Assembly: GCF_003751505.1 (NCBI RefSeq) | Contig: NZ_RJVB01000001.1 | Span: 248,001-312,000 of the forward strand | From: Erwinia sp. JUb26 | GTDB lineage: Bacteria; Pseudomonadota; Gammaproteobacteria; Enterobacterales; Enterobacteriaceae | Length of the DNA stretch: 64,000 nucleotides | Direction: 5' to 3' | In this document: positions 44,084-53,398 of the stretch, in pieces | Layout: every line of letters starts with the position of its first letter | How positions within the stretch are numbered: the first letter of the stretch is position 1 | Notes under the pieces: model-generated | What the model saw: only the letters and a program-made list of their open reading frames with translations | Told to the model about the DNA's origin: nothing | Database searches by the model: none | Made by a program: the position numbers and the translations under genes

Positions 44084-45290
44084 CCCAAAGTAAACGGCTA
44101 TCGAGCCATTCAACGGCAAGAATAGTCAGTATAACCGCCGAGCCAAAGTAGAAGGCCGCCGGTCCCATAGTAAAAGCCAGAAGCTGGTCACGATTTACCA
44201 GCGACATGGTCAGTGAAATAACGAATAAATCCAGCATCGACCAGCGGCCAACCCATTTCACCACGCGCAGCAGGCGGATGCGGGTCTTCAGCCCCTGCTC
44301 GCAGTTGAAGTGGATGCTGAGCAGCAGGCTGAACAAGACGATAACCTTGGTGAACGGCACGAGAATACTGGCAATAAACACCACCGCCGCCACCGGAATA
44401 TTGCCCGACGCGAGGGACATAATGCCGGAGAGGATGGTGTCCTCCTGACGCGCGCCGTTGAGATAGATAATCGAAATTGGCAGCAGGTTTGCCGGTATGA
44501 GCAAAACAATCGACGCAATCAGCGCTGACCAGGATTTTTGCAGGCTGAAGTGGCGGCGAAAGGGTAGCGGCGTATGGCAGCGCGGGCAGCGGCCACGTTC
44601 ATCGGCCACGGCAGTATGATGGCAGCTCAGGCACACGCGCAGCGAATCTGAAGGTGCATGCTGCACCGGCTGCGGATAGAAGCGGTGCCACAGCTGTTCC
44701 ACATTAAGGTGGATCAGCGTCAGCAGGCTGAGCAGGGTCAGTGAGATAAACGCCACCAGCCCGGAACCGGGATCGATAGAGGCATAATCCTGCACCTTAA
44801 TGGAGGCAACGGCGACGCCAACCAGATAAATATCCAGCATCACCCACTCTTTCAGCCGGTCGAGCATCAGCAGCACCGGGCGCAGGTTCATCCCCAGCTT
44901 CTCGCCAAAGTAGAGATAGCCGATCGAGGCCACCAGCGTGACGGGCGCGCCAATCGTGCAGAAGGCCACCATCGAAGCGGCAATCACATCGCCCTGCTGC
45001 GCCATCTGCATAATGCCGCCCAGCAGGCTGGCGCGGATGTTGGTGCCGAGCAGGTGGACGGTCATCAGCGGCACGCTGAAGGCGAAAGGCATCAGCAGCA
45101 GCATCGTCACCGCCATCGCCGTCAGACGGGTCATCGACCAGTCGCGTCCGTTGAGAACGCGTGCGTTACAGCACGGGCAGTGCGCGGACTGTCTGGATTT
45201 CACATCTGGTAAGGAAAAAAGGGTATCGCATTGCGGACATCGCTGATAACGTGCCTGTGGCAGAGCATGACTGATGGCGTGTATTTTCAT
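44046..45290 (-). CDS. letA: LetA (YebS), PqiA-like membrane partner of LetB
   Basis: Protein of 414 residues with two PqiA-type halves. Each begins with a zinc-ribbon-like cysteine set (CPQC...CPCC near 18-41; CLSC...CPRC near 235-260), followed by about four transmembrane helices. LetA works with LetB in lipid transport across the envelope. The start at 45290 (MKIHAISH) is chosen because the longer frame adds only leader. It heads the letAB operon and is divergent from msrC. Confidence 0.93.
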   Translation of the reverse strand: MKIHAISHALPQARYQRCPQCDTLFSLPDVKSRQSAHCPCCNARVLNGRDWSMTRLTAMAVTMLLLMPFAFSVPLMTVHLLGTNIRASLLGGIMQMAQQGDVIAASMVAFCTIGAPVTLVASIGYLYFGEKLGMNLRPVLLMLDRLKEWVMLDIYLVGVAVASIKVQDYASIDPGSGLVAFISLTLLSLLTLIHLNVEQLWHRFYPQPVQHAPSDSLRVCLSCHHTAVADERGRCPRCHTPLPFRRHFSLQKSWSALIASIVLLIPANLLPISIIYLNGARQEDTILSGIMSLASGNIPVAAVVFIASILVPFTKVIVLFSLLLSIHFNCEQGLKTRIRLLRVVKWVGRWSMLDLFVISLTMSLVNRDQLLAFTMGPAAFYFGSAVILTILAVEWLDSRLLWDAHATGNADYTD

Positions 45291-45410
45291 ATTCCTGGTC
45301 GTGCTTAGGCCCAAACAGCGCAGGTGCAGGGCAGATTTAGGCAAGTCACGTGACTCGTTTGAATCGTGCAGATCGCTTCATACAACTCTAAGGTTATATT
45401 AACTAACGAC

Positions 45411-45503
45411 ATGAATCATCCTGTCTCGCTGGCATTTATCACAATTTTACTCAACGAAGCGTCTGTGGGCTTCGCGACAGATTTAATAATGGTTAAACAA
45501 TGA
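45411..45503 (+). CDS. Possible 30-residue upstream ORF coupled to msrC
   Basis: An ATG frame (MNHPVSLAFITILLNEASVG, then FATDLIMVKQ) ends in TGA overlapping the msrC ATG (ATGA). No ribosome site is obvious at its start. The overlap would allow translational coupling, but it may be chance. Confidence 0.25.
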   Translation: MNHPVSLAFITILLNEASVGFATDLIMVKQ

Positions 45504-46000
45504 CAAAAACAGAATTCTATACCGACCTTAATCGGGATATGTGCGCCTTACTGACGGGTGAAACCAGCTTCCTGGCCGCCATGGGTAACTGTAGCGCACT
45601 CCTGTATGAACGTCTTGATGGGGTTAACTGGGCCGGGTTCTATCTGTTAACGGAAGAAAAGACCCTGGTGCTGGGTCCCTTCCAGGGAAAAATTGCCTGC
45701 GTGCGTATTCCTGTCGGGCGCGGCGTGTGCGGAACGGCGGTAGAGGAAAATGCCGTGCAGCGCGTTGATGATGTGCATCTGTTCCCCGGTCATATCGCCT
45801 GTGACGCCGCCAGCAATGCCGAAATCGTGCTGCCTCTGGTGGTTAACGGTAGCGTTATCGGCGTGTTAGATATCGATAGCGTGGAGTATAACCGTTTCGA
45901 TATTGAGGATGAAATTGGGCTGAAAGCCTTAACTGACGGGCTATGCGAGGTGCTGGCCGGCACCGATGTGGAAAAATTTATTCACATGAAACGCACCTAA
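45500..46000 (+). CDS. msrC: Free methionine-(R)-sulfoxide reductase
   Basis: GAF-domain enzyme of 166 residues that reduces free Met-R-sulfoxide. The three conserved cysteines are Cys67 (KIACVRIP), Cys77 (GRGVCGTA) and Cys101 (HIACDAAS), with the same spacing as Cys84, 94 and 118 of the longer E. coli numbering. It is followed by proQ after about 100 bases. Confidence 0.94.
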   Translation: MTKTEFYTDLNRDMCALLTGETSFLAAMGNCSALLYERLDGVNWAGFYLLTEEKTLVLGPFQGKIACVRIPVGRGVCGTAVEENAVQRVDDVHLFPGHIACDAASNAEIVLPLVVNGSVIGVLDIDSVEYNRFDIEDEIGLKALTDGLCEVLAGTDVEKFIHMKRT

Positions 46001-46096
46001 AGCGCTGGATCACGTAGCAATTGTTGATGGGGTCATTATAATGACGCCTGTTCATGCCTGCGCTGATTGGCAAACCCGTTGTAATCAGGAAATTTC

Positions 46097-46795
46097 ATGG
46101 AAAATCAACCTAAGTTGAACAGTACTAAAGAAGTAATTGCCTTTCTGGCAGAGCGTTTCCCTCAGTGCTTCAGCGCTGAAGGCGAAGCGCGACCTCTAAA
46201 GATCGGAATCTTTCAGGATTTAGTTGACCGCGTGCAGGGCGAAATGGGTCTGAGCAAAACTCAGCTTCGTTCTGCACTGCGCCTTTATACCTCCAGTTGG
46301 CGTTACCTTTACGGCATTAAAGCCGGTGCCGACCGTGTGGATCTGGACGGCAACGCCTGTGGACAGCTCGATGAGCAGCATGTTGAACATGCCCGCAAAC
46401 AGCTTGAAGAAGCGAAAGCGCGCGTTCAGGCTCAGCGTGAGCAGCAGCAGGCGAAAAAGCGTGAAGCCGGTGAAGAAACCGCACCGCGTCGTCCTCGCAA
46501 GCCTGCCCGCAAGCCTGCAGCCGAAGGTGAGCAGCCACGCAAACCGCGCAGCAAGCCTGCCCGCCCGCAGACCGAGCGCGCACCTGCAGCCGCAGCTGCA
46601 CGTGAAGAGCCTCAGCCGTCGCGTAGCAAACCCGTTACCGACACCTCAGCATTGCAAGTTGGCCAGAGCATCAAAGTTACCGCGGGCAAAAATGCCATGG
46701 ATGCCACCATTCTTGAAATCTCTAAAGATGGCGTTCGGGTACAGCTGGCTTCCGGCCTGGCAATGATAGTACGCGCAGAACACTTGCAGTTCTGA
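46097..46795 (+). CDS. proQ: RNA chaperone ProQ
   Basis: Protein of 232 residues, equal to E. coli. The N-terminal FinO domain (about 1-125) begins [20 protein letters not shown] and binds structured sRNAs and mRNA 3' ends. A basic, Ala/Pro/Lys-rich linker (about 130-180) follows, then a Tudor-like C-terminal domain ([20 protein letters not shown]). It is 20 bases upstream of prc, as in E. coli. Confidence 0.95.
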   Translation: MENQPKLNSTKEVIAFLAERFPQCFSAEGEARPLKIGIFQDLVDRVQGEMGLSKTQLRSALRLYTSSWRYLYGIKAGADRVDLDGNACGQLDEQHVEHARKQLEEAKARVQAQREQQQAKKREAGEETAPRRPRKPARKPAAEGEQPRKPRSKPARPQTERAPAAAAAREEPQPSRSKPVTDTSALQVGQSIKVTAGKNAMDATILEISKDGVRVQLASGLAMIVRAEHLQF

Positions 46796-46815
46796 ATACG
46801 GAGGCTAATCAGGGC

Positions 46816-48861
46816 ATGAACACTCTTTTTAAAAGCACCATCATTGCGGGCCTGCTGTTTGCAGGCAACCTCTATGCCGCGGATAACATTACCCGCGCCG
46901 ATCAGATCCCGCAGCTGCATCAGGAAGCGCAACACGCGACCGTTAGCGAACGTGTGACTTCCCGCTTTACCCGTTCCCATTATCGCCAGTTCGATCTCGA
47001 CAAAGATTTCTCAGCAAAAATCTTCGATCGCTATCTGAACCTGCTCGACTACAGCCATAACGTGTTGTTAGCGTCTGACATTGCGCAGTACGCAGATAAA
47101 AAAACAACCGTGGGCGAAGAATTAAAAACCGGCCAGCTGTCTGTGTTCTACGATTTGTATAATCTGACCCAGAAGCGCCGCTTTGAACGTTATCAGTATG
47201 CGCTGTCGGTGCTTAACAAGCCGATGAGCTTTACCGGTAACGACACTATCGATATCGACCGTAGCAAGGCCGCCTGGCCGAAAACCACCGACGAACTTAA
47301 CGCGTTGTGGGATGCCAAGGTCAAATACGATGAGCTGAGTCTCAAGCTGACCGGCAAAGATGAGAAAGAGATCCGTGAAGTTCTCACCAAGCGCTATCAG
47401 TTTGCCGAGCGTCGTCTGGCGCAGAGCAACAGCGAAGATGTCTTCCAGCTGGCGATGACCGCCTTTGCTCACGAAATCGATCCGCACACTAACTATCTCT
47501 CCCCGCGCAATACCGAACAGTTCAACACTGAAATGAGCCTCTCTCTGGAAGGCATCGGTGCGGTACTGCAGATGGATGAAGATTACACGGTCATCAACTC
47601 CATGGTAGCCGGTGGTCCGGCGGCGAAGAGCAAAGCTATCACCGTTGGCGATCGCATTGTTGGCGTCGGCCAGCCGGGTAAACCGATCGTCGATGTGATC
47701 GGCTGGCGTCTGGATGATGTTGTTGCGCAGATAAAAGGGCCGAAGGGCAGTAAAGTTCGCCTGGAAGTGCTGCCGGCAGGTAAGGGAACCAAAACCCGCA
47801 TTATTACCCTGACGCGTGAGAAAATCCGCCTGGAAGACCGCGCGGTGAAAATGACCGTGCAGAACGTCGGCAAAGAGAAAGTCGGCGTGCTGGATATTCC
47901 TGGTTTCTACGTGGGCCTGACCGACGATGTGAAAGTGCAGCTGCAAAAACTGCAGAAGCAGAACGTCGACAGCATCGTGATTGACCTGCGGACCAACGGT
48001 GGCGGCGCGCTGACCGAAGCGGTGTCCCTCTCCGGTCTGTTTATTCCGGGTGGCCCGGTCGTTCAGGTGCGTGACAACATCGGCAAAGTTCGTGAAGACA
48101 GCGACAACGACGGAATTACGTACTACAAAGGACCGCTGGTGGTGCTGGTTGACCGTTTCAGTGCTTCTGCGTCGGAAATCTTTGCCGCGGCGATGCAGGA
48201 CTATGGTCGTGCGCTGATTGTCGGTGAGCCGACCTTCGGTAAAGGCACCGTACAGCAGTACCGCTCGCTGAATCGCATCTACGATCAGATGCTGCGCCCG
48301 GAATGGCCTGCGCTGGGTTCCGTTCAGTACACCATTCAGAAGTTCTACCGCATTAACGGCGGCAGCACGCAGCGTAAAGGCGTTACGCCGGATCTGCTGA
48401 TGCCAACCGGCGTGGAAGCGATTGAAACCGGTGAGAAGTTCGAGGACAACGCGCTGCCGTGGGATAGCGTGAACGCCGCAACCTATACCAGGATTGCCGA
48501 TCTGAAACCGCTGGAGCCACAGCTGCTGAAAGATCACCAGGATCGCATCGCGAAAGATGCTGAGTTCCAGTACATCATCAAGGATATCGCGCGCTTCAAC
48601 GCCAACAAGGACAAGCGTAATATTATTTCGCTGAACCTAATCGAGCGTGAAAAAGAGAACCGTGAAGATGATGCGCTGCGCCTGGAGCGGATCAACGCCC
48701 GACTGAAAGCGGAAGGCAAGAAGCCGCTGGCCAAACTGGACGATCTGCCGAAGGACTACAAGGAACCCGATCCGTATCTTGATGAAACGGTCAAAATTGC
48801 CAATGACCTGGCCCAGCTGGAAAAACAGCAGCCACCGGTCACACCGGCAGCGGTCAACTAA
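46816..48861 (+). CDS. prc: Periplasmic tail-specific protease Prc (Tsp)
   Basis: Protein of 681 residues with a signal peptide (TIIAGLLFAGNLYAAD). A PDZ domain (about 240-325) precedes the protease domain. The catalytic Ser is about Ser451 in RFSASASEIF and the Lys is Lys476 in FGKGTVQQ, 25 residues apart as in E. coli. It degrades periplasmic proteins with nonpolar C-termini and, with NlpI, the hydrolase MepS. It is co-transcribed with proQ and ends at a strong terminator. Confidence 0.95.
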   Translation: MNTLFKSTIIAGLLFAGNLYAADNITRADQIPQLHQEAQHATVSERVTSRFTRSHYRQFDLDKDFSAKIFDRYLNLLDYSHNVLLASDIAQYADKKTTVGEELKTGQLSVFYDLYNLTQKRRFERYQYALSVLNKPMSFTGNDTIDIDRSKAAWPKTTDELNALWDAKVKYDELSLKLTGKDEKEIREVLTKRYQFAERRLAQSNSEDVFQLAMTAFAHEIDPHTNYLSPRNTEQFNTEMSLSLEGIGAVLQMDEDYTVINSMVAGGPAAKSKAITVGDRIVGVGQPGKPIVDVIGWRLDDVVAQIKGPKGSKVRLEVLPAGKGTKTRIITLTREKIRLEDRAVKMTVQNVGKEKVGVLDIPGFYVGLTDDVKVQLQKLQKQNVDSIVIDLRTNGGGALTEAVSLSGLFIPGGPVVQVRDNIGKVREDSDNDGITYYKGPLVVLVDRFSASASEIFAAAMQDYGRALIVGEPTFGKGTVQQYRSLNRIYDQMLRPEWPALGSVQYTIQKFYRINGGSTQRKGVTPDLLMPTGVEAIETGEKFEDNALPWDSVNAATYTRIADLKPLEPQLLKDHQDRIAKDAEFQYIIKDIARFNANKDKRNIISLNLIEREKENREDDALRLERINARLKAEGKKPLAKLDDLPKDYKEPDPYLDETVKIANDLAQLEKQQPPVTPAAVN

Positions 48862-48869
48862 GACCCACA

Positions 48870-48896
48870 GGCACAGCAAACGCTGTGCCTTTTTTT
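48870..48896 (+). terminator. Intrinsic terminator of proQ-prc
   Basis: GGCACAGC pairs perfectly with GCTGTGCC around AAAC and is followed by seven T's. Confidence 0.95.
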
Positions 48897-49074
48897 ATCC
48901 GTGTATGCGCTGCGTCAGTAACTGCATTTAAAACCCGCTAATAATGTAAAGTTATGTTTTTTTAAACACTTAACCCGGCACAGGGCTTGAATTGTGCTGT
49001 GTTGACCTTACGATATCGATACACCTTTGTACCCCTGCGTACAGTGAGTAAATAACCGAGGAAGATTAAATCAT

Positions 49075-49956
49075 ATGATGCGTATTGCTCTTTTCCTGTT
49101 AACCAACCTGGGCGTAATGTTGGTTTTCGGGCTGATCCTCAGCCTGACAGGGATCCAGTCAAGCAGTGTTATGGGCCTGATGATTATGGCGGGTCTGTTT
49201 GGCTTCGGCGGTGCGTTCGTTTCATTGCTGATGTCGAAATGGATTGCGCTGCGTTCCGTCGGCGGTGAAGTGATTGAGCAGCCGCGTAACGAGACCGAGC
49301 GCTGGCTGGTCGACACTATTGCCCGTCAGGCGCAGCAGGTCGGTATTGCCATGCCGCAGGTGGCCGTTTACCACGCGCCGGACATCAACGCGTTTGCCAC
49401 GGGCGCGCGTCGCGATGCCTCGCTGGTGGCGGTTTCTACCGGGCTGTTGCAGAACATGAGCCGCGATGAGGCTGAAGCCGTTCTGGCCCATGAAGTGAGC
49501 CATATTGCCAACGGTGACATGGTAACCATGACCCTGATTCAGGGCATCGTGAATACCTTTGTGATCTTTATTTCGCGCATTCTGGCTCAGCTTGCTGCCG
49601 GATTCCTTTCCGGGAACCGCGACAATGAGGAAAGCAGCAATGGTAACCCGCTGGTCTATTTTGCGGTGTCGATGGTGCTGGAGCTGGTCTTCGGTATTGC
49701 GGCCAGCATTATCACCATGTGGTTCTCCCGTCATCGCGAGTTCCATGCGGATGCCGGTGCGGCGCGCCTGGCCGGCCGTGAGAAAATGATCGCTGCGCTA
49801 CAGCGTCTGAAAACCAGCTATGAGCCGCAGGAAGCCAGCAGCATGATGGCCTTCTGCATCAACGGGAAATCCAAGTCGCTGAGCGAGCTGTTTATGTCGC
49901 ATCCGCCGCTGGATAAGCGTATTGAAGCGCTGCGTACCGGCGAATACCTGAAGTAA
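49075..49956 (+). CDS. htpX: Membrane zinc metalloprotease HtpX
   Basis: Protein of 293 residues, equal to E. coli. Four hydrophobic segments (about 4-24, 34-54, 158-178, 195-215) and the zinc motif HEVSH (139-143) with the third ligand in the [11 protein letters not shown] region. It degrades damaged membrane proteins with FtsH. It has its own promoter in the 178-base gap after the prc terminator; in E. coli it is under CpxR and heat-shock control, but I could not fix those boxes here. Confidence 0.95.
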   Translation: MMRIALFLLTNLGVMLVFGLILSLTGIQSSSVMGLMIMAGLFGFGGAFVSLLMSKWIALRSVGGEVIEQPRNETERWLVDTIARQAQQVGIAMPQVAVYHAPDINAFATGARRDASLVAVSTGLLQNMSRDEAEAVLAHEVSHIANGDMVTMTLIQGIVNTFVIFISRILAQLAAGFLSGNRDNEESSNGNPLVYFAVSMVLELVFGIAASIITMWFSRHREFHADAGAARLAGREKMIAALQRLKTSYEPQEASSMMAFCINGKSKSLSELFMSHPPLDKRIEALRTGEYLK

Positions 49957-50020
49957 TTCCGCGGCAGCATTGGCCATCGCCGGATGTTGCTGAGCAAAAA
50001 GTTAAACAGCCACTGGCACT

Positions 50021-50090
50021 AAACTGCATCCTAAAAGTTGGATACCCAACGAGTAGGGGTGCAGTTTTTTTATGAGTCAATATTCTCTCA
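50021..50090. mobile_element. Possible remnant of an IS3-family end
   Basis: AAACTGCATCCTAAAAGTTGG and its partner CCAACGAGTAGGGGTGCAGTTT form an imperfect dyad followed by T's and ATGAGTCAATATTCTCTCAG. This resembles the terminal repeat plus orfA start of IS3-type elements. Nothing further of a transposase follows. It could equally be a plain terminator hairpin. Confidence 0.35.
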
Positions 50091-50132
50091 GTTTCAAGTT
50101 TCAAGTTTCAAGTTTCAAGTTTCAAGTTTCAG
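50091..50132. repeat. GTTTCAA heptamer tandem repeat (six units)
   Basis: Six heptamers in perfect tandem, the last with G in place of the final A. It lies between htpX and yebQ. A seven-base unit would shift any reading frame that crossed it. Confidence 0.9.
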
Positions 50133-50231
50133 GCTGCGAAGCTCTGGTTTTCCGGGCCGGAAGGGCTAAGAGCGACGGCATAGCGCTTTGGCATAAAGCA
50201 CAGTACGGTACGTAAGTGTGTCCGCGCGGTT

Positions 50232-51611
50232 TTATTCATGAACGCTTCGCGGCTGACGAATACGCAGTGCGCTGACCACCGTGGCGACGGTGGCAAAGCT
50301 GCCCGCCAGCAGCAGAGAAAAATGCGTCCCCTGATTGGCGAACAGATTGAACATCAGCGCCACCAGCGCGGCGCCGGTGGTCTGTCCGAGCAGGCGAGCG
50401 GTACCGAGCATCCCACTGGCTCCGCCGCTGCGGTTACGCGGTGCGGAAGAGATAATCGTATGGTTGTTCGGTGACTGGAACAGCCCAAAGCCCGCACCGC
50501 ACAGCATCATGCGCCACACCACATCGGCATCCGTTGGCGCGCCAGGCAACAGCGCCAGCGCAAATAGCCCGCTGGCGAACATCGCGAGGCCAATCGCGCC
50601 GAGCAGACCGGCATGAACCCGCTCAATCAGCCTTCCGGCAATCGGCGCCATCACCATGGTTGCCAGCGGCCAGGGCGTCAGCAGCAGGCCGGTTGACACC
50701 TCACTGCGGCCCAGCACGCCTTGCAGATAAAACGGCACCGATACCATCGCCAGCATCTGCGCGCAGAATGAACAGATTGAGGTCCCGAGCGACAGGGCAA
50801 AAATCGGGATACGCAGCAGATCGACCGGCAGCAGCGGGAACGGCAGGCGCAGCTGGCGGCGAATAAACAGCGTGCCGACGATCAGCAGCAGCACCAGTTC
50901 AACCAGCAGCAGCGTGCCGTTTTGCCCCTGAGCAAAGCCGCTCAGCAGCGAGATCAGCAGGCCGAAGGTCAGGGCGTTCATGATGGCACTGGGCACATCA
51001 AAGCGCTGGCCCTGGGATTTTTGTGGATTGTCGGGCAGGAAGCGCAGGGCGAGACACAGTGCGGCGATGCCCACCGGCACGTTAATCAGAAACAGCCACT
51101 TCCACGAAGCGACGGAAAGAATGGCGGCAGCCACCGTGGGGCCCGCGGCGCTGGAAACCGCCACAATCAGCGAGTTGATGCCCATACCACGGCCCAGATG
51201 CCGCTGCGGATAAATTATGCGGATCAGCGCGGTATTGACGCTCATCAGCGCCGCGCCGCCGAAACCCTGTAATACGCGGGCAAGGGTCAGCATGGTCAGC
51301 GAGTCGGACAGCGCGCAGAACAGCGACGTGCAGGTAAACAGCACCAGGCCACATTGATACACCCGACGATAGCCGATCATATCGCCGATAAACGCCAGAG
51401 AAAGCAGCGAGATAATAATCGCCAGCTGATAGGCGTTCACTATCCAGATTGATTCTGCCGGGCTGGCGTTAAGCTCGCGCGCGATGGTCGGCAGGGCAAC
51501 GTTGGCAATCGCACCATCCAGTACGGCGACGGTGATGCCCAGTGCGATAGCCAGAATTGCGCCGTAACGCTGCGGGACGGGTAGCCCGTCGTTAACAGAA
51601 ATTGCAGACAT
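50232..51611 (-). CDS. yebQ: MFS drug-type transporter YebQ
   Basis: Inner-membrane protein of 459 residues with about 14 transmembrane helices, DHA2 family. Motif C-like LDGAIANVALPTIARELNAS follows the first helix and GDMIGYRRVYQCG is the motif A loop. It matches E. coli YebQ in length and position next to kdgR. Substrate not established. The start faces kdgR, so both share a 188-base control region. Confidence 0.9.
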   Translation of the reverse strand: MSAISVNDGLPVPQRYGAILAIALGITVAVLDGAIANVALPTIARELNASPAESIWIVNAYQLAIIISLLSLAFIGDMIGYRRVYQCGLVLFTCTSLFCALSDSLTMLTLARVLQGFGGAALMSVNTALIRIIYPQRHLGRGMGINSLIVAVSSAAGPTVAAAILSVASWKWLFLINVPVGIAALCLALRFLPDNPQKSQGQRFDVPSAIMNALTFGLLISLLSGFAQGQNGTLLLVELVLLLIVGTLFIRRQLRLPFPLLPVDLLRIPIFALSLGTSICSFCAQMLAMVSVPFYLQGVLGRSEVSTGLLLTPWPLATMVMAPIAGRLIERVHAGLLGAIGLAMFASGLFALALLPGAPTDADVVWRMMLCGAGFGLFQSPNNHTIISSAPRNRSGGASGMLGTARLLGQTTGAALVALMFNLFANQGTHFSLLLAGSFATVATVVSALRIRQPRSVHE

Positions 51612-51754
51612 AAAGAGGGAGTAATGTAAGAGGTGAATATTACCATGCTAATGCTTTTTACGATTTTTGCCAGAGTTAAGCGACTGAAAACTATCACCGG
51701 ATGTGTCGGCATATCGGCGACTGCCGTTGCAGCACTCCAGGGCGGTACGTATAC

Positions 51755-51772
51755 TGGAAATAGCGTTCCATT
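51755..51772. promoter_or_regulatory. KdgR-like operator in the yebQ-kdgR control region
   Basis: On the minus strand AATGGAACGCTATTTCCA fits the KdgR consensus AATGAAAC-N2-TGTTTCATT with a few mismatches. It lies 28 bases upstream of kdgR, suggesting autoregulation and possibly control of yebQ. Confidence 0.5.
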
Positions 51773-51799
51773 TTTTATAAAACACACAGGTAAAGTGCA

Positions 51800-52591
51800 A
51801 TGGCCAGTACCGATTCAGATAAGCAACCGGATGCCGTCTCTTCGGTGATGAAAGTGTTTGGTATTTTGCAGGCGCTCGGGGAAGAGCGGGAAAACGGCAT
51901 CACCGAGCTGTCCCAGCGGGTGATGATGTCCAAAAGCACCGTTTACCGTTTTTTGCAGACCATGAAAACGCTGGGCTACGTATCGCAGGAAGGCGAGTCG
52001 GAAAAATATGCCCTCACGCTGAAGCTGTTTGAGCTGGGGGCGAAAGCGCTGCAAAACGTCGATTTGATCCGCAGCGCCGACATCCAGATGCGCGAACTTT
52101 CCCGCCTGACCCGGGAAACCATTCATCTGGGCGCGCTGGAAGAAGACAGCATTGTTTATATCCATAAAATTGACTCGCTCTATAACCTGCGGATGTATTC
52201 CCGCATCGGGCGGCGTAATCCGCTCTACAGTACGGCAATTGGCAAAGTGCTGCTGGCGTGGCGAAATTATGATGAGGTGCGCGAAATCCTCGCCGAGGTG
52301 GAATTCGTTCTCAGCACGACGAAAACGCTCAACGGCGTTGATGAACTGCTGTGCGCGCTCGATAGCGTCAGGTCGCAGGGATTTGGTGAAGATAATGAAG
52401 AGCAGGAAGAGGGGATCCGCTGTATTGCCGTGCCGGTCTTCGACCGCTTTGGCGTGGTGATCGCCGGGCTGAGCATCTCCTTCCCGACGATTCGTTTTGC
52501 CGAAGAGAATAAGCAACAGTACGTCAGCATGCTGCATCGTGCGGCTAAAACAATTTCCGCCCAGCTGGGCTATCACGACTATCCCTTTTAG
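51800..52591 (+). CDS. kdgR: IclR-family regulator KdgR
   Basis: Repressor of pectin and ketodeoxygluconate catabolism, 263 residues as in E. coli. The N-terminal winged helix contains GITELSQRVMMSKSTVYRFL; the C-terminal IclR effector domain has STAIGKVLLAW and EEGIRCIAVPVFDRFGVVIA. KDG relieves repression. Regulated pectinolytic genes are not in the window. Confidence 0.95.
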   Translation: MASTDSDKQPDAVSSVMKVFGILQALGEERENGITELSQRVMMSKSTVYRFLQTMKTLGYVSQEGESEKYALTLKLFELGAKALQNVDLIRSADIQMRELSRLTRETIHLGALEEDSIVYIHKIDSLYNLRMYSRIGRRNPLYSTAIGKVLLAWRNYDEVREILAEVEFVLSTTKTLNGVDELLCALDSVRSQGFGEDNEEQEEGIRCIAVPVFDRFGVVIAGLSISFPTIRFAEENKQQYVSMLHRAAKTISAQLGYHDYPF

Positions 52592-52595
52592 TCGC

Positions 52596-52616
52596 GGGCC
52601 GACGGCGTGTCGGCCC
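52596..52616. terminator. Bidirectional hairpin between kdgR and yobH
   Basis: GGGCCGAC pairs perfectly with GTCGGCCC around a five-base loop, between the convergent stop codons of kdgR and yobH. Confidence 0.65.
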
Positions 52617-52624
52617 GTACGATT

Positions 52625-52861
52625 CTAGTTGTCGACGACTTCCACGCTTTTCCTCAGCAGAGGGCAATCGGTCACGCCGATAATGCCGCTGTCGGTATGC
52701 AGATACTGCGCAATCACCACGCCGCGCGCCGTCAGGTACTGGCACTGCAGGCCCATTCCCGCCACGTTCTTATTGCTGCCGGTCAGCACCCCGTAGCCGG
52801 TGACCAGCATAGCCAGCCAGATAATCACCAGCAGAGCGACCAGTCGCGTCAATACTTTCAT
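52625..52861 (-). CDS. yobH: Small exported protein YobH
   Basis: Protein of 78 residues (E. coli 79). One N-terminal hydrophobic helix (LVALLVIIWLAMLVTGYGVL) is followed by QCQYLTARGVVIAQYLHTDS and TDCPLLRKS, matching YobH. Two Cys outside the helix may form a disulfide in the periplasm. Function unknown. Confidence 0.92.
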   Translation of the reverse strand: MKVLTRLVALLVIIWLAMLVTGYGVLTGSNKNVAGMGLQCQYLTARGVVIAQYLHTDSGIIGVTDCPLLRKSVEVVDN

Positions 52862-53101
52862 GCTATCCCCTTTATTGTTGTTTATCCGCAGCCTGACCCG
52901 CCTGTCAGGGACGCTGCCGAATCAGCATGCCGCGTCATGCCTCACAAAGCGATAAGAGGATACTGAAACATCCGGTCTTATTCTGCGCAGCGGCTGCGTA
53001 AATTTTGTGATGTGGCTATCAATTGGCGCGCCAGCGGGTAGAATCTACAGCCGCAGTGTTGCCGGGTGAATCGGCGACGTAAATTCAGTTTTGAGGTTGG
53101 T

Positions 53102-53377
53102 ATGAACGAAATGGTAAATGACATGCAGGGGATGACCTCAACGGCTCTGATCATGGCTCTGGTGATCATCGGACTGGTGGTGTGGTTTTTTGTCAATCGC
53201 GCCAGCGTGCGGGCCAATCAGCAGATCCAACTGCTGGAAGCGCTGCTTGAAGAGCAAAAACGCCAGAACGTACTGCTGCGTAAGCTCACCGATAATGCCT
53301 CAGATAAAGTGGAGCCGGAGCCGGTCCCCGAAGACGATGCCGAGAAAAACTTTATCCGCATGATCCCGGAGCGCTGA
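53102..53377 (+). CDS. yebO: Small membrane protein YebO
   Basis: Protein of 91 residues with one transmembrane helix (ALIMALVIIGLVVWFFVNRA), a coiled-coil like stretch (QQIQLLEALLEEQKRQNVLL) and an acidic tail. This matches YebO of E. coli. The start at 53102 gives the family N-terminus MNEMVN. In E. coli mgrB lies between yobH and yebO; here that gap (52862-53101) has no such gene. Confidence 0.9.
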   Translation: MNEMVNDMQGMTSTALIMALVIIGLVVWFFVNRASVRANQQIQLLEALLEEQKRQNVLLRKLTDNASDKVEPEPVPEDDAEKNFIRMIPER

Positions 53378-53398
53378 TTTCGCAATAAGGTAATCGCA

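Noticed and set aside
48897-49074. CpxR box upstream of htpX
   Set aside because: A GTAAAGTTATGTTTT sequence is near the consensus but the second half-site does not match well enough to call.
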